Below, in pieces: positions 45,141 to 53,816 of a DNA stretch of 64,000 nucleotides. The stretch's first letter is position 1. The number at the start of each line of letters is the position of its first letter. The notes below the pieces were generated by a model. The model was not told where the DNA came from and ran no database searches. It saw only the letters and a list, made by a program, of their open reading frames with translations. Made by a program: the position numbers and the translations under genes. The stretch spans positions 186,001-250,000 of the forward strand of contig NZ_QUNO01000014.1 in the NCBI RefSeq assembly GCF_003387475.1. The letters run 5' to 3'. The DNA is from Kutzneria buriramensis (GTDB lineage: Bacteria; Actinomycetota; Actinomycetes; Mycobacteriales; Pseudonocardiaceae).

Positions 45141-45784
45141 CCGCGCCGCCACCAACGCTGCGGCGGGTGCACGAGATCCACGGCGGCCCGCACGCGGTCG
45201 CGGGTCATCACGTCGGCGGCGAAGGCGGCCGCCAGCCACTGTTCGACGTGCCGCAACGCCTTGACCTCCACGTGCGCCGGCGCGCTGGCCCAGGATGGAT
45301 CACGCAGGGTCGGCACGGGAATCCCCAGCTTCACCGACAGCGCGGCGCGGGCCTTGTGCAGGTGCGCGGCGACGGTGCCGCGCTGGATGCCGAGAACGTC
45401 CGCGACGTCCTGCTGTCGCATGCCGTCCAGGCAGCAGTGCACGAGCACCGCCCGCTGCGTCGGCGGCAGCCCGGCGATGGCGGCCAGCACCTCCTTGGCC
45501 GCGATGGCGTCGTCCGGTGTCTCGTGCGGGACCCTCGGCAACTCCAACGCCGCCACCTCTTCCTGCCTGCGACGCTGCCGGAACAGCCGGAACGCCTTGC
45601 GTGTCATGGTGACGTGCAGATACGCCTCGGGCGCGTCGTAGCCGACCACCCGGGCCCAGTTGCGGGCGACCTCGGCGAACGCCTGGGCCGCCACATCCTC
45701 CGCGTCGGCCCGGTGGCCGCACAGCAGCACGGCCCGGGCCAGCAGCCGCGGGTACGAGGCCCGGAAGAACTCGTCGAAGGTCAT
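45137..45784 (-). CDS. ECF-like RNA polymerase sigma factor in the protease operon
   Basis: 215 aa. Region 2 (MTFDEFFRASYPRLLARAVLLCGHRADAEDVAAQAFAEVAR) and region 4 (LPPTQRAVLVHCCLDGMRQQDVADVLGIQRGTVAAHLHKAR) are present. About 60 residues of extension follow (WASAPAHVEVKALRHVEQWL). It is sandwiched by four-base overlaps between the 68-aa gene and the M48/LysM gene. No classical anti-sigma is encoded beside it; either neighbour could play that role. Confidence 0.88.
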   Translation of the reverse strand: MTFDEFFRASYPRLLARAVLLCGHRADAEDVAAQAFAEVARNWARVVGYDAPEAYLHVTMTRKAFRLFRQRRRQEEVAALELPRVPHETPDDAIAAKEVLAAIAGLPPTQRAVLVHCCLDGMRQQDVADVLGIQRGTVAAHLHKARAALSVKLGIPVPTLRDPSWASAPAHVEVKALRHVEQWLAAAFAADVMTRDRVRAAVDLVHPPQRWWRRG

Positions 45785-45987
45785 TCGCCGCCCTCCCCAC
45801 GAGCGATCACCAGCCAGCCCCCGCGGTCCCGGCGCGCCACCGTCGACCCCGGCCCGGCGGCCCGCGACAACCGGCCCAGCAGACGGGCCCGTTCCCGCTC
45901 GGCACGCAAGGTCAACCTCCAGCGTGCCACCTCGCCGGCCACTCTCGCCGCCGTCAAAAGGGCAGTCAGCAGCAAGGGATCGTGCAT
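45781..45987 (-). CDS. 68-aa protein, first gene of the sigma/protease operon
   Basis: ATG 45987 has GGGGAGG six bases upstream. MHDPLLLTALLTAARVAGEVARWRLTLRAERERARLLGRL forms an amphipathic, Arg-rich helix. The C-terminal part (GSTVARRDRGGWLVIARGEGGE) looks like a short beta hairpin. I do not recognise the family. The stop overlaps the sigma start by four bases. A role in regulating the sigma factor is an inference from order only. Confidence 0.65.
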   Translation of the reverse strand: MHDPLLLTALLTAARVAGEVARWRLTLRAERERARLLGRLSRAAGPGSTVARRDRGGWLVIARGEGGE

Positions 45988-46060
45988 GTTTTCCTCCCCG
46001 TGTCGGTGTTCTCGTCAGGGGAGAGGCGCGCCGCGGCCGAGGTGTTTACCGGCCATCGCC

Positions 46061-46082
46061 AACTGTACTGACTGGTACAGTT
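46061..46082. promoter_or_regulatory. TetR operator AACTGTAC-N6-GTACAGTT
   Basis: A perfect 8-bp inverted repeat around TGACTG, ending six bases before the ATG of the TetR gene. Half-sites GTACAGTT and GTACAGT recur after the gene at 46709 and 46731, before the prolyl oligopeptidase start. Confidence 0.8.
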
Positions 46083-46088
46083 AGTGGC

Positions 46089-46700
46089 ATGGGTGAGCGG
46101 ACTGCGCCGTCGGGGACCAGGGCGGACGGCAAGCGCCGGGCCATCGTGCGGGCGGCGCTGGCCGAGTTCCTGGACGCGGGCTTCGACGTCAGCGTGGACC
46201 GCATCGCCGCCGCTGCCGGCGTGTCCAAGGTGACCGTGTACAACCACTTCGACAGCAAGGAGAACCTGTTCCGGGCGGTGGTCTCCGGCCAGCTCCAGGG
46301 CGCGCTGGCCGAGGTGGAGCGGCAGGTGGAGGCCCGCCTCGGCGACTCCGACGACGTTCGCGCCGAGCTGGTGCGGGCCTGCCGGTCCTGGGTGGCGGCG
46401 CTGACCACGCCGGACATGCTGGCGCTGCGCACCCTGGTCGCCGTCGAGTCCCGGCGGTTCCCGGAGCTCGGCGAGGCGTGGCTGGAGCACGGCCCGAACG
46501 TCGTGTTCGCCAAGGCGCTGACCAGGCTGAACGACCGCGGCGTGCTCCACGTGGCGGACGTCGACCTGGCGGTGCTCCAGCTCGCCGGCCTCGTGCTGTC
46601 GCCGCACCTCGTCCACGGCCGCACCCCGGGCAAGAGACTGACGGACCGGCTCATCGTGACCGGGGTGGACATGTTCCTCGGCCACTACGTCCGTAGCTGA
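46089..46700 (+). CDS. TetR-family regulator
   Basis: 203 aa from ATG 46089. The HTH reads GKRRAIVRAALAEFLDAGFDVSVDRIAAAAGVSKVTVYNHFDSKENLFRAVV. The C-terminal domain is of the AefR/TetR_C_7 kind (LRTLVAVESRRFPELGEAWLEHGP ... LVLSPHLVHG). It binds, by inference, the perfect palindrome next to its start and the half-sites before the downstream prolyl oligopeptidase gene. Confidence 0.92.
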   Translation: MGERTAPSGTRADGKRRAIVRAALAEFLDAGFDVSVDRIAAAAGVSKVTVYNHFDSKENLFRAVVSGQLQGALAEVERQVEARLGDSDDVRAELVRACRSWVAALTTPDMLALRTLVAVESRRFPELGEAWLEHGPNVVFAKALTRLNDRGVLHVADVDLAVLQLAGLVLSPHLVHGRTPGKRLTDRLIVTGVDMFLGHYVRS

Positions 46701-46737
46701 ACTGGTCCGTACAGTTCATTTCGATTCGCGGTACAGT
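46700..46737. promoter_or_regulatory. Degenerate TetR sites before the prolyl oligopeptidase gene
   Basis: AACTG-N4-GTACAGTT style sequence at 46700-46716, followed by GGTACAGT at 46730-46737. These repeat the half-site of the palindrome at 46061. The first overlaps the last base of the TetR gene. They suggest that the TetR protein also controls the peptidase. Confidence 0.5.
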
Positions 46738-46773
46738 CGACGGAGCCGCTGTCGAGGGCATGGGGGGACGGTT

Positions 46774-48834
46774 GTGACTGAGGCTCGCATCGAGACTGTG
46801 GTGGACACGCTGTTCGGCCGGGAGCTGCCCGACCCGTACCGGTGGATGGAGGACGGCCCCGAGCTGCGGGAGTGGCTGCTCGCACAGGGCAAGGCGGCCG
46901 AGGAGCATTTCGCCGCGCTGCCGCTGCGGGCGGAGCTCAAGGCCCGGCTGGACGAGCTCACCGCCGACGCCGTCGAGATCACCGGCTTCGCGCTGGCCGG
47001 CGACCGGGTGTTCTGCCTGCGGCAGACCGGGACCGTGCCGGTGCTGGTCGTGCGCGAGGGCGACGAGGAGCGGGTGCTGCTCGACCCGGCCACGTTCGAC
47101 GGGGAGCTGCACAGCGCCCTGGACTGGTACACGCCGAGCCCGGACGGGGCACTGATCGTCTGCGGTGTCTCGCAGGGCGGCTCCGAGCAGAGCCAGGTGT
47201 ACCTGCTCGACGTGGCCACCGGCGAGCTCACCGAAACCCCGCTGCGGCACTCGCGGTTCGGCGGCGTCGCCTGGCTCCCGGACGGCTCGGGCTTCTTCTG
47301 CCACCGCTACCCGGATCCCGACCCGGACCTGCCGCCGGCCCGCCGCCGCGAGTACAGCGCCACCTGGTTCGTGCCGGTCGGCGGCGGAGAGCCGACGGTG
47401 ATGCTGCGGTGCGGGCACAACCCGTCGCTGCCGATGGCGCCGACCGACCGGCCGTACCTGCTGCTGCCCAAGGACTGCGAGCTGATGTTCACCCTGATCG
47501 CGCACCGCGCGTTCGGTGACTCCATCAGCGAGGAAATGACCGACTTCACGCTGTACGCCGCACCGAGGTCCGGCCTCGACAGCCCCACGACGTGCGAGTG
47601 GCGCAAGATCGCCGATCCGTCCGACGGCATCACCGCGTACGCGATCCACGGCGACACGCTCTATGTCGTCACGCACAAGGACGCGCCGCGCTCGGAGGTG
47701 CAGGCCTGGTCGCTGACCGACGGGACCCGCACGGTCCTGGTCCCGGGCAGCGAGCGGGCCGTGCGGGGCATCCGGGTCATCGGCGACCACCTGCTCGTGC
47801 GGGACGTCGACGCCGGCACCGCCGCGCTGCGCCGTGTGCCGCTGGCCGGCGGCGAGATCGAGGACGTGCCCCTGCCGCCCGGCGGCTACATCGCCCAGTG
47901 GACCGCACATTCCGACGGCCGCTCGGCGCTGGTGGTGTTCAGCTCCTTTACGCAGCCGCCGACCGCCTACCGCTACGACGGGGAGCTCCGCGACACCGGC
48001 TGGATCCCGCCGTCACGGGTGGACTTCAGCGACATCGAAGTCACGCACCTGCGGGCGCCCGCCCGGGACGGTGTGTCGATCCCGCTGACCGTGGTGCACC
48101 GCAAGGGAACCCCGCTCGACGGCGAGAATCCGACCATCCTCACCGGCTACGGCTCGTACGGGTTCGTGCTGCGGCGGCAGTTCAATCCCCGGCTGCTGCC
48201 GTGGCTGGAACGCGGCGGCGTGTTCGCGATGGCCGGCCTGCGCGGCGGCGGTGACCACGGCCACGAGTGGCACATGGCCGGCAACCTGGCCAACAAGGAG
48301 AACACCATCACCGACTTCATCGACTGCGCCGAGCACCTCGTCGCCGTCGGCTACACCCGGCCCGAGCGGCTGGCCGGCGACGGCGGCAGTGCCGGCGGCA
48401 TCCCCACCGGCGGCGCGATCGTGCGCCGGCCGGAGCTGTGGGCGGCGATGGTCATGGAGGTGGCGGTGTCCAACATGACGCGGATGGAGTTCACCGAGAA
48501 CGGCCCGATCAACGCGCCCGAGTTCGGCTCCGTCGCCACCGAACAGGGCCTGCTGGATCTGCTGATCGTCGACAGCTACCTGCGGGTGGAGGACGGCGTG
48601 GCCTACCCGGCCGTGCTGCTCACGTGCGGTCTGAACGACCACCGGGTGCCGGCGTGGCAGCCGGCCAAGATGGGTGCCCGCCTCCAGGCGGCCACCTCGT
48701 CCGGCAATCCGGTGCTGATCCGGGTGGACACCGATGCGGGGCACGGCTTCGGGTCCACCCGGGAGCAGCGCAACGCGCTCACCGCCGACATGCACGCGTT
48801 CGTCGGCGCGCGGACCGGCTTAGTGGGCCGCTAG
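46774..48834 (+). CDS. Prolyl oligopeptidase family serine peptidase (S9A)
   Basis: 686 aa from GTG 46774 with a GGGGGG stretch upstream. The N-terminus has the family start (DTLFGRELPDPYRWMED), then a seven-bladed propeller and a C-terminal hydrolase domain with catalytic Ser539 in GDGGSAGG, Asp622 in GLNDHRV and His657 in DAGHGFG. The usual Asn after the nucleophile (GGSNGG) is Ala here. There is no signal peptide, so it is a cytosolic processor of short proline-containing peptides. The 3' end overlaps the convergent hydrolase gene by 15 bases. Confidence 0.92.
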   Translation: MTEARIETVVDTLFGRELPDPYRWMEDGPELREWLLAQGKAAEEHFAALPLRAELKARLDELTADAVEITGFALAGDRVFCLRQTGTVPVLVVREGDEERVLLDPATFDGELHSALDWYTPSPDGALIVCGVSQGGSEQSQVYLLDVATGELTETPLRHSRFGGVAWLPDGSGFFCHRYPDPDPDLPPARRREYSATWFVPVGGGEPTVMLRCGHNPSLPMAPTDRPYLLLPKDCELMFTLIAHRAFGDSISEEMTDFTLYAAPRSGLDSPTTCEWRKIADPSDGITAYAIHGDTLYVVTHKDAPRSEVQAWSLTDGTRTVLVPGSERAVRGIRVIGDHLLVRDVDAGTAALRRVPLAGGEIEDVPLPPGGYIAQWTAHSDGRSALVVFSSFTQPPTAYRYDGELRDTGWIPPSRVDFSDIEVTHLRAPARDGVSIPLTVVHRKGTPLDGENPTILTGYGSYGFVLRRQFNPRLLPWLERGGVFAMAGLRGGGDHGHEWHMAGNLANKENTITDFIDCAEHLVAVGYTRPERLAGDGGSAGGIPTGGAIVRRPELWAAMVMEVAVSNMTRMEFTENGPINAPEFGSVATEQGLLDLLIVDSYLRVEDGVAYPAVLLTCGLNDHRVPAWQPAKMGARLQAATSSGNPVLIRVDTDAGHGFGSTREQRNALTADMHAFVGARTGLVGR

Positions 48835-49746
48835 GAAGGCGTGCTGCGCGGCGACCTCGCGCTGGGCAACCGTGAGCGGGAACGCCGTGAAACCGTGCGG
48901 CGCCTCCGCCACGATCTCCACCTCGGCCGGGTTGCCGGCGGCCCGCCACCGTGCGGACATGAACAGGGTGTCGTCGAGCAGCGGATCCCTGGTGCCGACG
49001 ACGAACCGTGCCGCCGGAAGGTCGCGCAGGTCGGCGTACAGCGGGGAGATGTCCGGGGCGTGCAGCTGCTCCTCGGACATGCCCGGAAAGGACTGCGCCC
49101 GGAACCACCGCTCCGACAACGTGCCCGTCACCAGATGCTGTTCGCCGAACGCCCGGGCGCTCGGCGTCAATGCCGCGTCGTACACGCCGTACGCCAGGTA
49201 GGCGGCGCGGAATGCCTTGTGCTGCCCGGAATCCCGCAGCGCCAGCAGCACCTGCACGGCCAGCTCGGCGCCGGCGGACTCGCCGCCGATCAGCAGCCGG
49301 TCGGTGCCGAACTCCGTCGTCGCCGTGAGCCAGCGCGCGGCGTCCACACAGTCGTGCACGGCGGCGGGGTGCGGATTCTCCGGCGCCAGCCGGTAGTCGA
49401 CCGACACCACCGCGAGCGAGGTCGCCACCGCGAGATCCCACAGCCGGCCGTCCTGGTTGCGGGCCGACCCGAGCACCCGCCCGCCGGGGTGCAGGTGCAG
49501 GTACACGCCGCTCACCGTAGGCGGGGTGAACACCCGGACGACGACGTCCCCGTGCCGGCCGGGCACCGCTCGGTCCACGCCCTCCGGCAGCAGCGTCGGC
49601 GGCGGGAACACCCCGAACCCGCCGCGGGCCGCGGCAAGGTCCGTCGCCTCGTAGATCGGCGGCACGTCGGCGAGCCGCTCCGCCAGCTTCTCGTTGAAGG
49701 CGACGGTCTCCTCGACGACGTCCTGGCCGGTGGTGACGATCGACAT
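48820..49746 (-). CDS. Alpha/beta hydrolase of the HSL (esterase/lipase) family
   Basis: 308 aa from ATG 49746 (MSIVTTGQDVVEETVAF). The nucleophile elbow GESAGAELA, an acid in VGTRDPLLDD and His in EAPHGFTAF form the triad. The oxyanion motif, normally HGGG, reads HLHPGG, and the usual YRLAPENPHPAAVHD follows. It is an intracellular esterase of unknown substrate. Confidence 0.88.
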   Translation of the reverse strand: MSIVTTGQDVVEETVAFNEKLAERLADVPPIYEATDLAAARGGFGVFPPPTLLPEGVDRAVPGRHGDVVVRVFTPPTVSGVYLHLHPGGRVLGSARNQDGRLWDLAVATSLAVVSVDYRLAPENPHPAAVHDCVDAARWLTATTEFGTDRLLIGGESAGAELAVQVLLALRDSGQHKAFRAAYLAYGVYDAALTPSARAFGEQHLVTGTLSERWFRAQSFPGMSEEQLHAPDISPLYADLRDLPAARFVVGTRDPLLDDTLFMSARWRAAGNPAEVEIVAEAPHGFTAFPLTVAQREVAAQHAFLAAH

Positions 49747-49831
49747 GTGATCGAGTATCGCAGCCCGTGTGGACGGACGCGGCCGCATCTGCTTAAGGTG
49801 CGCAGACCGCTGCTGAAGAGGGGGAAACACC

Positions 49832-50431
49832 ATGTCCAAGGTCGACTTCTACTTCGACCCCGCCTGCCCGTTCGCGTGGATCACCTCCCGCTGGATCCTC
49901 GAGGTGGAGCAGCTCCGGGACATCGACCTGCGCTTCCAGGTGATGAGCCTGTCGGTGCTCAACGAGCACCGCGAGATCGAGCCCTGGTACCGCGAGTTCT
50001 GCGACCGCGCCTGGGGCCCGGTGCGGGTCTGCATCGCCGCCGCCCAGCTGCGTGGCGACGAGGTGCTGCGCGACCTGTACACGGCGCTGGGCACCCGCAT
50101 CCACAACGGCGGCAACAAGGACTACGACGCCGTGATCGCCGAGGCACTGGCCGAGCTGGGCCTGCCCGCCGAGCTGGCCGCCGCCGCGCACAGCACCGAC
50201 TACGACGAGGAGCTGCGCAAGAGCCACCACCGCGGCATGGACCCGGTCGGCGACGAGGTCGGCACGCCCACCATCCACATCGACGAGGTGGCCTTCTTCG
50301 GGCCGGTGCTGACGTCCATCCCGCGCGGCGAACGCGCCGCCGAGCTGTTCGACGCCGCCCGGGTGCTGGCCGGATTCCCGCACTTCTTCGAGCTCAAGCG
50401 CAGCCGCGACGCCGAGTTCGACTTCAGCTGA
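49832..50431 (+). CDS. DsbA-like protein of the mycothiol-dependent nitroreductase (Rv2466c) type
   Basis: 199 aa. The thioredoxin-fold N-terminus reads [23 protein letters not shown]. In the Rv2466c group this motif is CPWC; here only one Cys (CPFA) remains. [10 protein letters not shown]-like, [14 protein letters not shown] and [18 protein letters not shown] (cis-Pro loop) complete it. The family uses mycothiol, supporting an actinobacterial host. The loss of the second Cys implies a monothiol mechanism. It is followed 20 bases later by the NhaA-Trx gene. Confidence 0.85.
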   Translation: MSKVDFYFDPACPFAWITSRWILEVEQLRDIDLRFQVMSLSVLNEHREIEPWYREFCDRAWGPVRVCIAAAQLRGDEVLRDLYTALGTRIHNGGNKDYDAVIAEALAELGLPAELAAAAHSTDYDEELRKSHHRGMDPVGDEVGTPTIHIDEVAFFGPVLTSIPRGERAAELFDAARVLAGFPHFFELKRSRDAEFDFS

Positions 50432-50451
50432 CCTGGGTAAACTACCGTCAC

Positions 50452-52335
50452 GTGAGCGAGCCCACCCGGCAGCGGACGCTGTGGCAGCGCGGCATCGCCG
50501 CGCCGGTGCGAGCGTTCCTGCGGACCGAGTCGGCGAGCGCCGGCGTGCTCGTCGCGGCGATCGTGGCCGCGCTGGTCTGGTCCAACGTGGACACCGGCTC
50601 GTACGAGACGGTGTGGCGGCTGCCGCTGTCGGTGCGGCTCGGCGGCCTCGAGGTCGTCGAGGACCTGCGGGGCTGGGTGAACAGCGGACTGATGACGCTG
50701 TTCTTCCTGGTCGTGGGCCTGGAGGCCCGCCGCGAGTTCGACCTGGGCGACTTCCGGGACCGGCGGCGGTTCCTGCTGCCGTTCAGCGCCGGCCTGGTCG
50801 GGCTGGCGCTGCCGGCGGTGATCTACACCGTGGTCAACCTCGGCGGGCCCGGCGCGCACGGCTGGGGCGTGGCGATGTCCACCGACACCGCGCTGGCGTT
50901 GGGCCTGCTCACACTGCTCGGCCGGGGCGTGCCGGACCGGGTGCGGGTGTTCCTGCTCACGGTGTTCGTCGTCGACGACCTGGTGTCGCTGCTGGTGATC
51001 GCCATCGCGTACAGCTCGCAGATCCGGGTCGTGCCGCTGGTGATCGCCATCGCGGTGTTCGTGGTGCTGGTCGCGCTGCGGATCGTCGGCGTGCGCAGCG
51101 GGTTCGCACTGGGCGGGCTGGGAGTCGTGTCGTGGCTGGCGTTGCTGGAAAGCGGCGTCGACCCCGTGGTCGTGGGGCTCGGCGTCGGCCTCGCGACGTC
51201 CGCGTACACGCCGGCCCGGGACGACCTGGAGCGCGCCACCGGCCTGTTCCGCCTGTTCCGCGAGCAGCCGACCGCTGAGCTGGCGCGCGAGGCCACCCTC
51301 GGGCTGAACCGAAGCCTATCGCCGAACTCCCGGCTGCAGAACATGTTCCACCCGTGGACCAGCTACGTGATCGTGCCGCTGTTCGGCCTCGCCAACGCCG
51401 GCGTCGCCATCGACGGCGGCTTCCTGGTGCGGGCGTACACGTCGCCGGTGACGCTCGGCATCATCCTCGGCTACGTCGCCGGCAAGCCCATCGCCGTGTT
51501 CGGCACCTCGTGGCTGATCACGCGGGGCAGCCGCGGCCGGATCCGGCCGCCCGTCGGCTGGCTCGCCGTCGCCGGCAGCGGCACCATCGCCGGCATCGGC
51601 TTCACCGTGTCGCTGCTCATCGCCACCCTTGCCCTGCGCGGGCCGGAACTCGACCAGGCCAAGGTCGGTGTGCTGTCCGCCGTGCTGCTGTCGTCGTTCG
51701 TCACCGGGGCCGTGTTCCGGGTCGTGCGTTTCCTGACGCCCAAGCAGAAGGCCCTCGCCCTGCTCGGCACCTCCTCGCAGCTCATCGATCTCGTCGACGA
51801 GGTCGATCCGTCCCGCGACCACATCCGCGGTCCCGCCGACGCGTCCGTCACCGTCGTCGAGTACGGCGACTTCGAGTGCCCCTACTGCGGTCTGGCTGAA
51901 CCGGTCGTCCGCGACCTCCTCGCCGACACCGATCTCCGTTACGTGTGGCGGCATCTGCCGCTGACCGATGTGCACCCCCATGCCCAGCTCGCCGCCGAGG
52001 CCGCCGAGGCCGCCGCCGCGCAGGGGGCTTTCTGGCCCATGCACGACCTTCTCATGCAGCGCCAGGACAACCTCCGCGTCGCCGAGCTCCTCTCGTACGC
52101 CGAGGAGCTCGGCCTGGACCGCGACCGCTTCCATGACGACATCAAGCGCCACCAGTTCGAGGCCCGCATCGCCCAGGACGTCCAGTCCGCCGACCTCAGC
52201 GGCGTCTCCGGCACGCCCACGTTCTTCATCAACGGCCAGCGGCACTACGGCTCCTTCGACCTCGCCACCCTGACCGCCGCCGTGAAGACCGCCCGGGCCC
52301 GCGCGGTGATCGAGAGTCACCGCGGCGTCTCCTAA
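50452..52335 (+). CDS. nhaA: NhaA-type Na+/H+ antiporter fused to a DsbA-like thioredoxin domain
   Basis: 627 aa from GTG 50452. Residues 1-430 are NhaA with its hallmark STDTALALGLLTLLG and TVFVVDDLVSLLVIAIAY (the two Asp of the ion site) and GFTVSLLIATLAL. Residues 450-620 are a DsbA/thioredoxin-like domain (VTVVEYGDFECPYCGLAEPVVRDLL, GVSGTPTFFINGQRHYG) with a CPYC active site. It exchanges Na+ for H+ across the membrane. Such fusions are known in actinobacteria; the purpose of the redox domain is unclear. Confidence 0.93.
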   Translation: MSEPTRQRTLWQRGIAAPVRAFLRTESASAGVLVAAIVAALVWSNVDTGSYETVWRLPLSVRLGGLEVVEDLRGWVNSGLMTLFFLVVGLEARREFDLGDFRDRRRFLLPFSAGLVGLALPAVIYTVVNLGGPGAHGWGVAMSTDTALALGLLTLLGRGVPDRVRVFLLTVFVVDDLVSLLVIAIAYSSQIRVVPLVIAIAVFVVLVALRIVGVRSGFALGGLGVVSWLALLESGVDPVVVGLGVGLATSAYTPARDDLERATGLFRLFREQPTAELAREATLGLNRSLSPNSRLQNMFHPWTSYVIVPLFGLANAGVAIDGGFLVRAYTSPVTLGIILGYVAGKPIAVFGTSWLITRGSRGRIRPPVGWLAVAGSGTIAGIGFTVSLLIATLALRGPELDQAKVGVLSAVLLSSFVTGAVFRVVRFLTPKQKALALLGTSSQLIDLVDEVDPSRDHIRGPADASVTVVEYGDFECPYCGLAEPVVRDLLADTDLRYVWRHLPLTDVHPHAQLAAEAAEAAAAQGAFWPMHDLLMQRQDNLRVAELLSYAEELGLDRDRFHDDIKRHQFEARIAQDVQSADLSGVSGTPTFFINGQRHYGSFDLATLTAAVKTARARAVIESHRGVS

Positions 52336-52372
52336 CCGGAAACCGGTTGCTCCGGGTGCCTAGCCTCGAAGC

Positions 52373-53806
52373 ATGGAGCGGTGCTGTGTGACGACGTCGA
52401 TCCCGTACGTGAACGGGTCGCCGCACATCGGGCACGCGCTGGAACTGGTGCAGGCGGACGTGTTGGCCCGGCACCGGAGGCAGCGCGGCGACGGTGTGTG
52501 GTCGCAGACGGGGACGGACGACAACGCGCTGAAGAACGTGCGCAGCGCGGAGGCGGAAGGGATCCCGGTCGCGGACTACGTGGCGCGGATGGCGGACCGC
52601 TTCGTGGCACTGAACTCGGTGCTGGACCTGTCGTTCGACGACTTCGTGCGGACGAGCGTGGATCCGCGCCACCGGCCGACGGTGGAGCGGGTCTGGGCGG
52701 CGTGCGCGGCCAGCGGCGACTTCTACCGGAAGTCCTACACGGGCCTGTACTGCGTGGGCTGCGAGGCGTTCGTCGACGGCGACTGCGCCGAGCACGACGA
52801 GAAGCCGGAGCTGGTCGAGGAGGACAACTGGTTCTTCCGGCTCAGCCGCTACGGGGACCGGCTGGCCGAGTTGATCGCCGGCGACGTGATCCGCATCGAG
52901 CCGGCGACGCGGAAGCGGGAGGTGCTCGCGTTCATCGCCGGCGGGCTGGCGGATTTCAGCGTCAGCAGAAGCGTCGCCCGGGCCCGCGGCTGGGGGATCC
53001 CGGTGCCGGGGGACCCGGATCAGGTGATCTACGTCTGGTTCGACGCGCTCGTCAACTACCTCACCGGCGCGGGCGATCGCTGGCCGGCGGCCGCCGAGCG
53101 GATCCACGTGATCGGCAAGGGAATCATCCGGTTCCACGCGGTCTACTGGCCGGCGATGCTGCTGTCCGCGGGCCTGCCGCTGCCGACCAGGATCCTGGTG
53201 CACTCCTACCTCACGGCCGGCGGCCGCAAGATCGGAAAGTCGCTGGGCAACGCGGCGGATCCGGTGGACATCGCCGGCCGCTACGGCACCGACGCGCTGC
53301 GCTGGTGGCTGTTGTCGGACGTGGCCCGCACCGGCGACACCGACTACTCGGACGCGCGGCTGGTGGCCCGGCTCAACGAGGACCTCGCCAACAACATCGG
53401 CAACCTGGTCAACCGCACGGTGTCCATGGTGGCGAAGTACAACAACGGCGCAATTCCCTTTGCTGACAAGGACAATCCGGTTGCGGCGGAGCTGCGCGCC
53501 GCGCGGGCGGCGGCCGCGGAGACCATCGACGAGGCGTTGGCGGCGTTCGACTTCCGGCCCGCGGTTGGGGCCGTGCTGCACATCGGCGACGCGGGAAACC
53601 GTTACGTGCAGGCGACAAAGCCCTGGCAGCTGGACCCGGCCGAGCGGGACTCGGTGCTGGCCGAGTTGGTGGCGACCTGCCGTGACATCGCCGCGCACCT
53701 CGCGCCGTTCCTGCCGGTGGCGGCCCGGCGCATCGCCGACCAGTGCCATGGAGTGGTTTCCCGGCCCAGTCCGGTGTTTCCGCGAATTGTCGGACCCTCG
53801 CCCTAG
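52373..53806 (+). CDS. Methionine-tRNA ligase-like protein with variant KMSKS motif
   Basis: 477 aa. The class I synthetase core is clear: TTSIPYVNGSPHIGHALELVQADVLARH (HIGH), WSQTGTDDNALKN, NWFFRLSRYGDRLAE, VIYVWFDALVNYLTG and LVNRTVSMV. The KMSKS loop reads GRKIGKSLGN. The zinc knuckle is reduced (CVGCEAF then DCAEH). These changes suggest a second, accessory MetRS or a resistant or non-tRNA paralogue rather than the housekeeping enzyme, which I would expect elsewhere. It starts at ATG 52373 or GTG 52388. Confidence 0.85.
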   Translation: MERCCVTTSIPYVNGSPHIGHALELVQADVLARHRRQRGDGVWSQTGTDDNALKNVRSAEAEGIPVADYVARMADRFVALNSVLDLSFDDFVRTSVDPRHRPTVERVWAACAASGDFYRKSYTGLYCVGCEAFVDGDCAEHDEKPELVEEDNWFFRLSRYGDRLAELIAGDVIRIEPATRKREVLAFIAGGLADFSVSRSVARARGWGIPVPGDPDQVIYVWFDALVNYLTGAGDRWPAAAERIHVIGKGIIRFHAVYWPAMLLSAGLPLPTRILVHSYLTAGGRKIGKSLGNAADPVDIAGRYGTDALRWWLLSDVARTGDTDYSDARLVARLNEDLANNIGNLVNRTVSMVAKYNNGAIPFADKDNPVAAELRAARAAAAETIDEALAAFDFRPAVGAVLHIGDAGNRYVQATKPWQLDPAERDSVLAELVATCRDIAAHLAPFLPVAARRIADQCHGVVSRPSPVFPRIVGPSP

Positions 53807-53816
53807 CATCGCGGGC

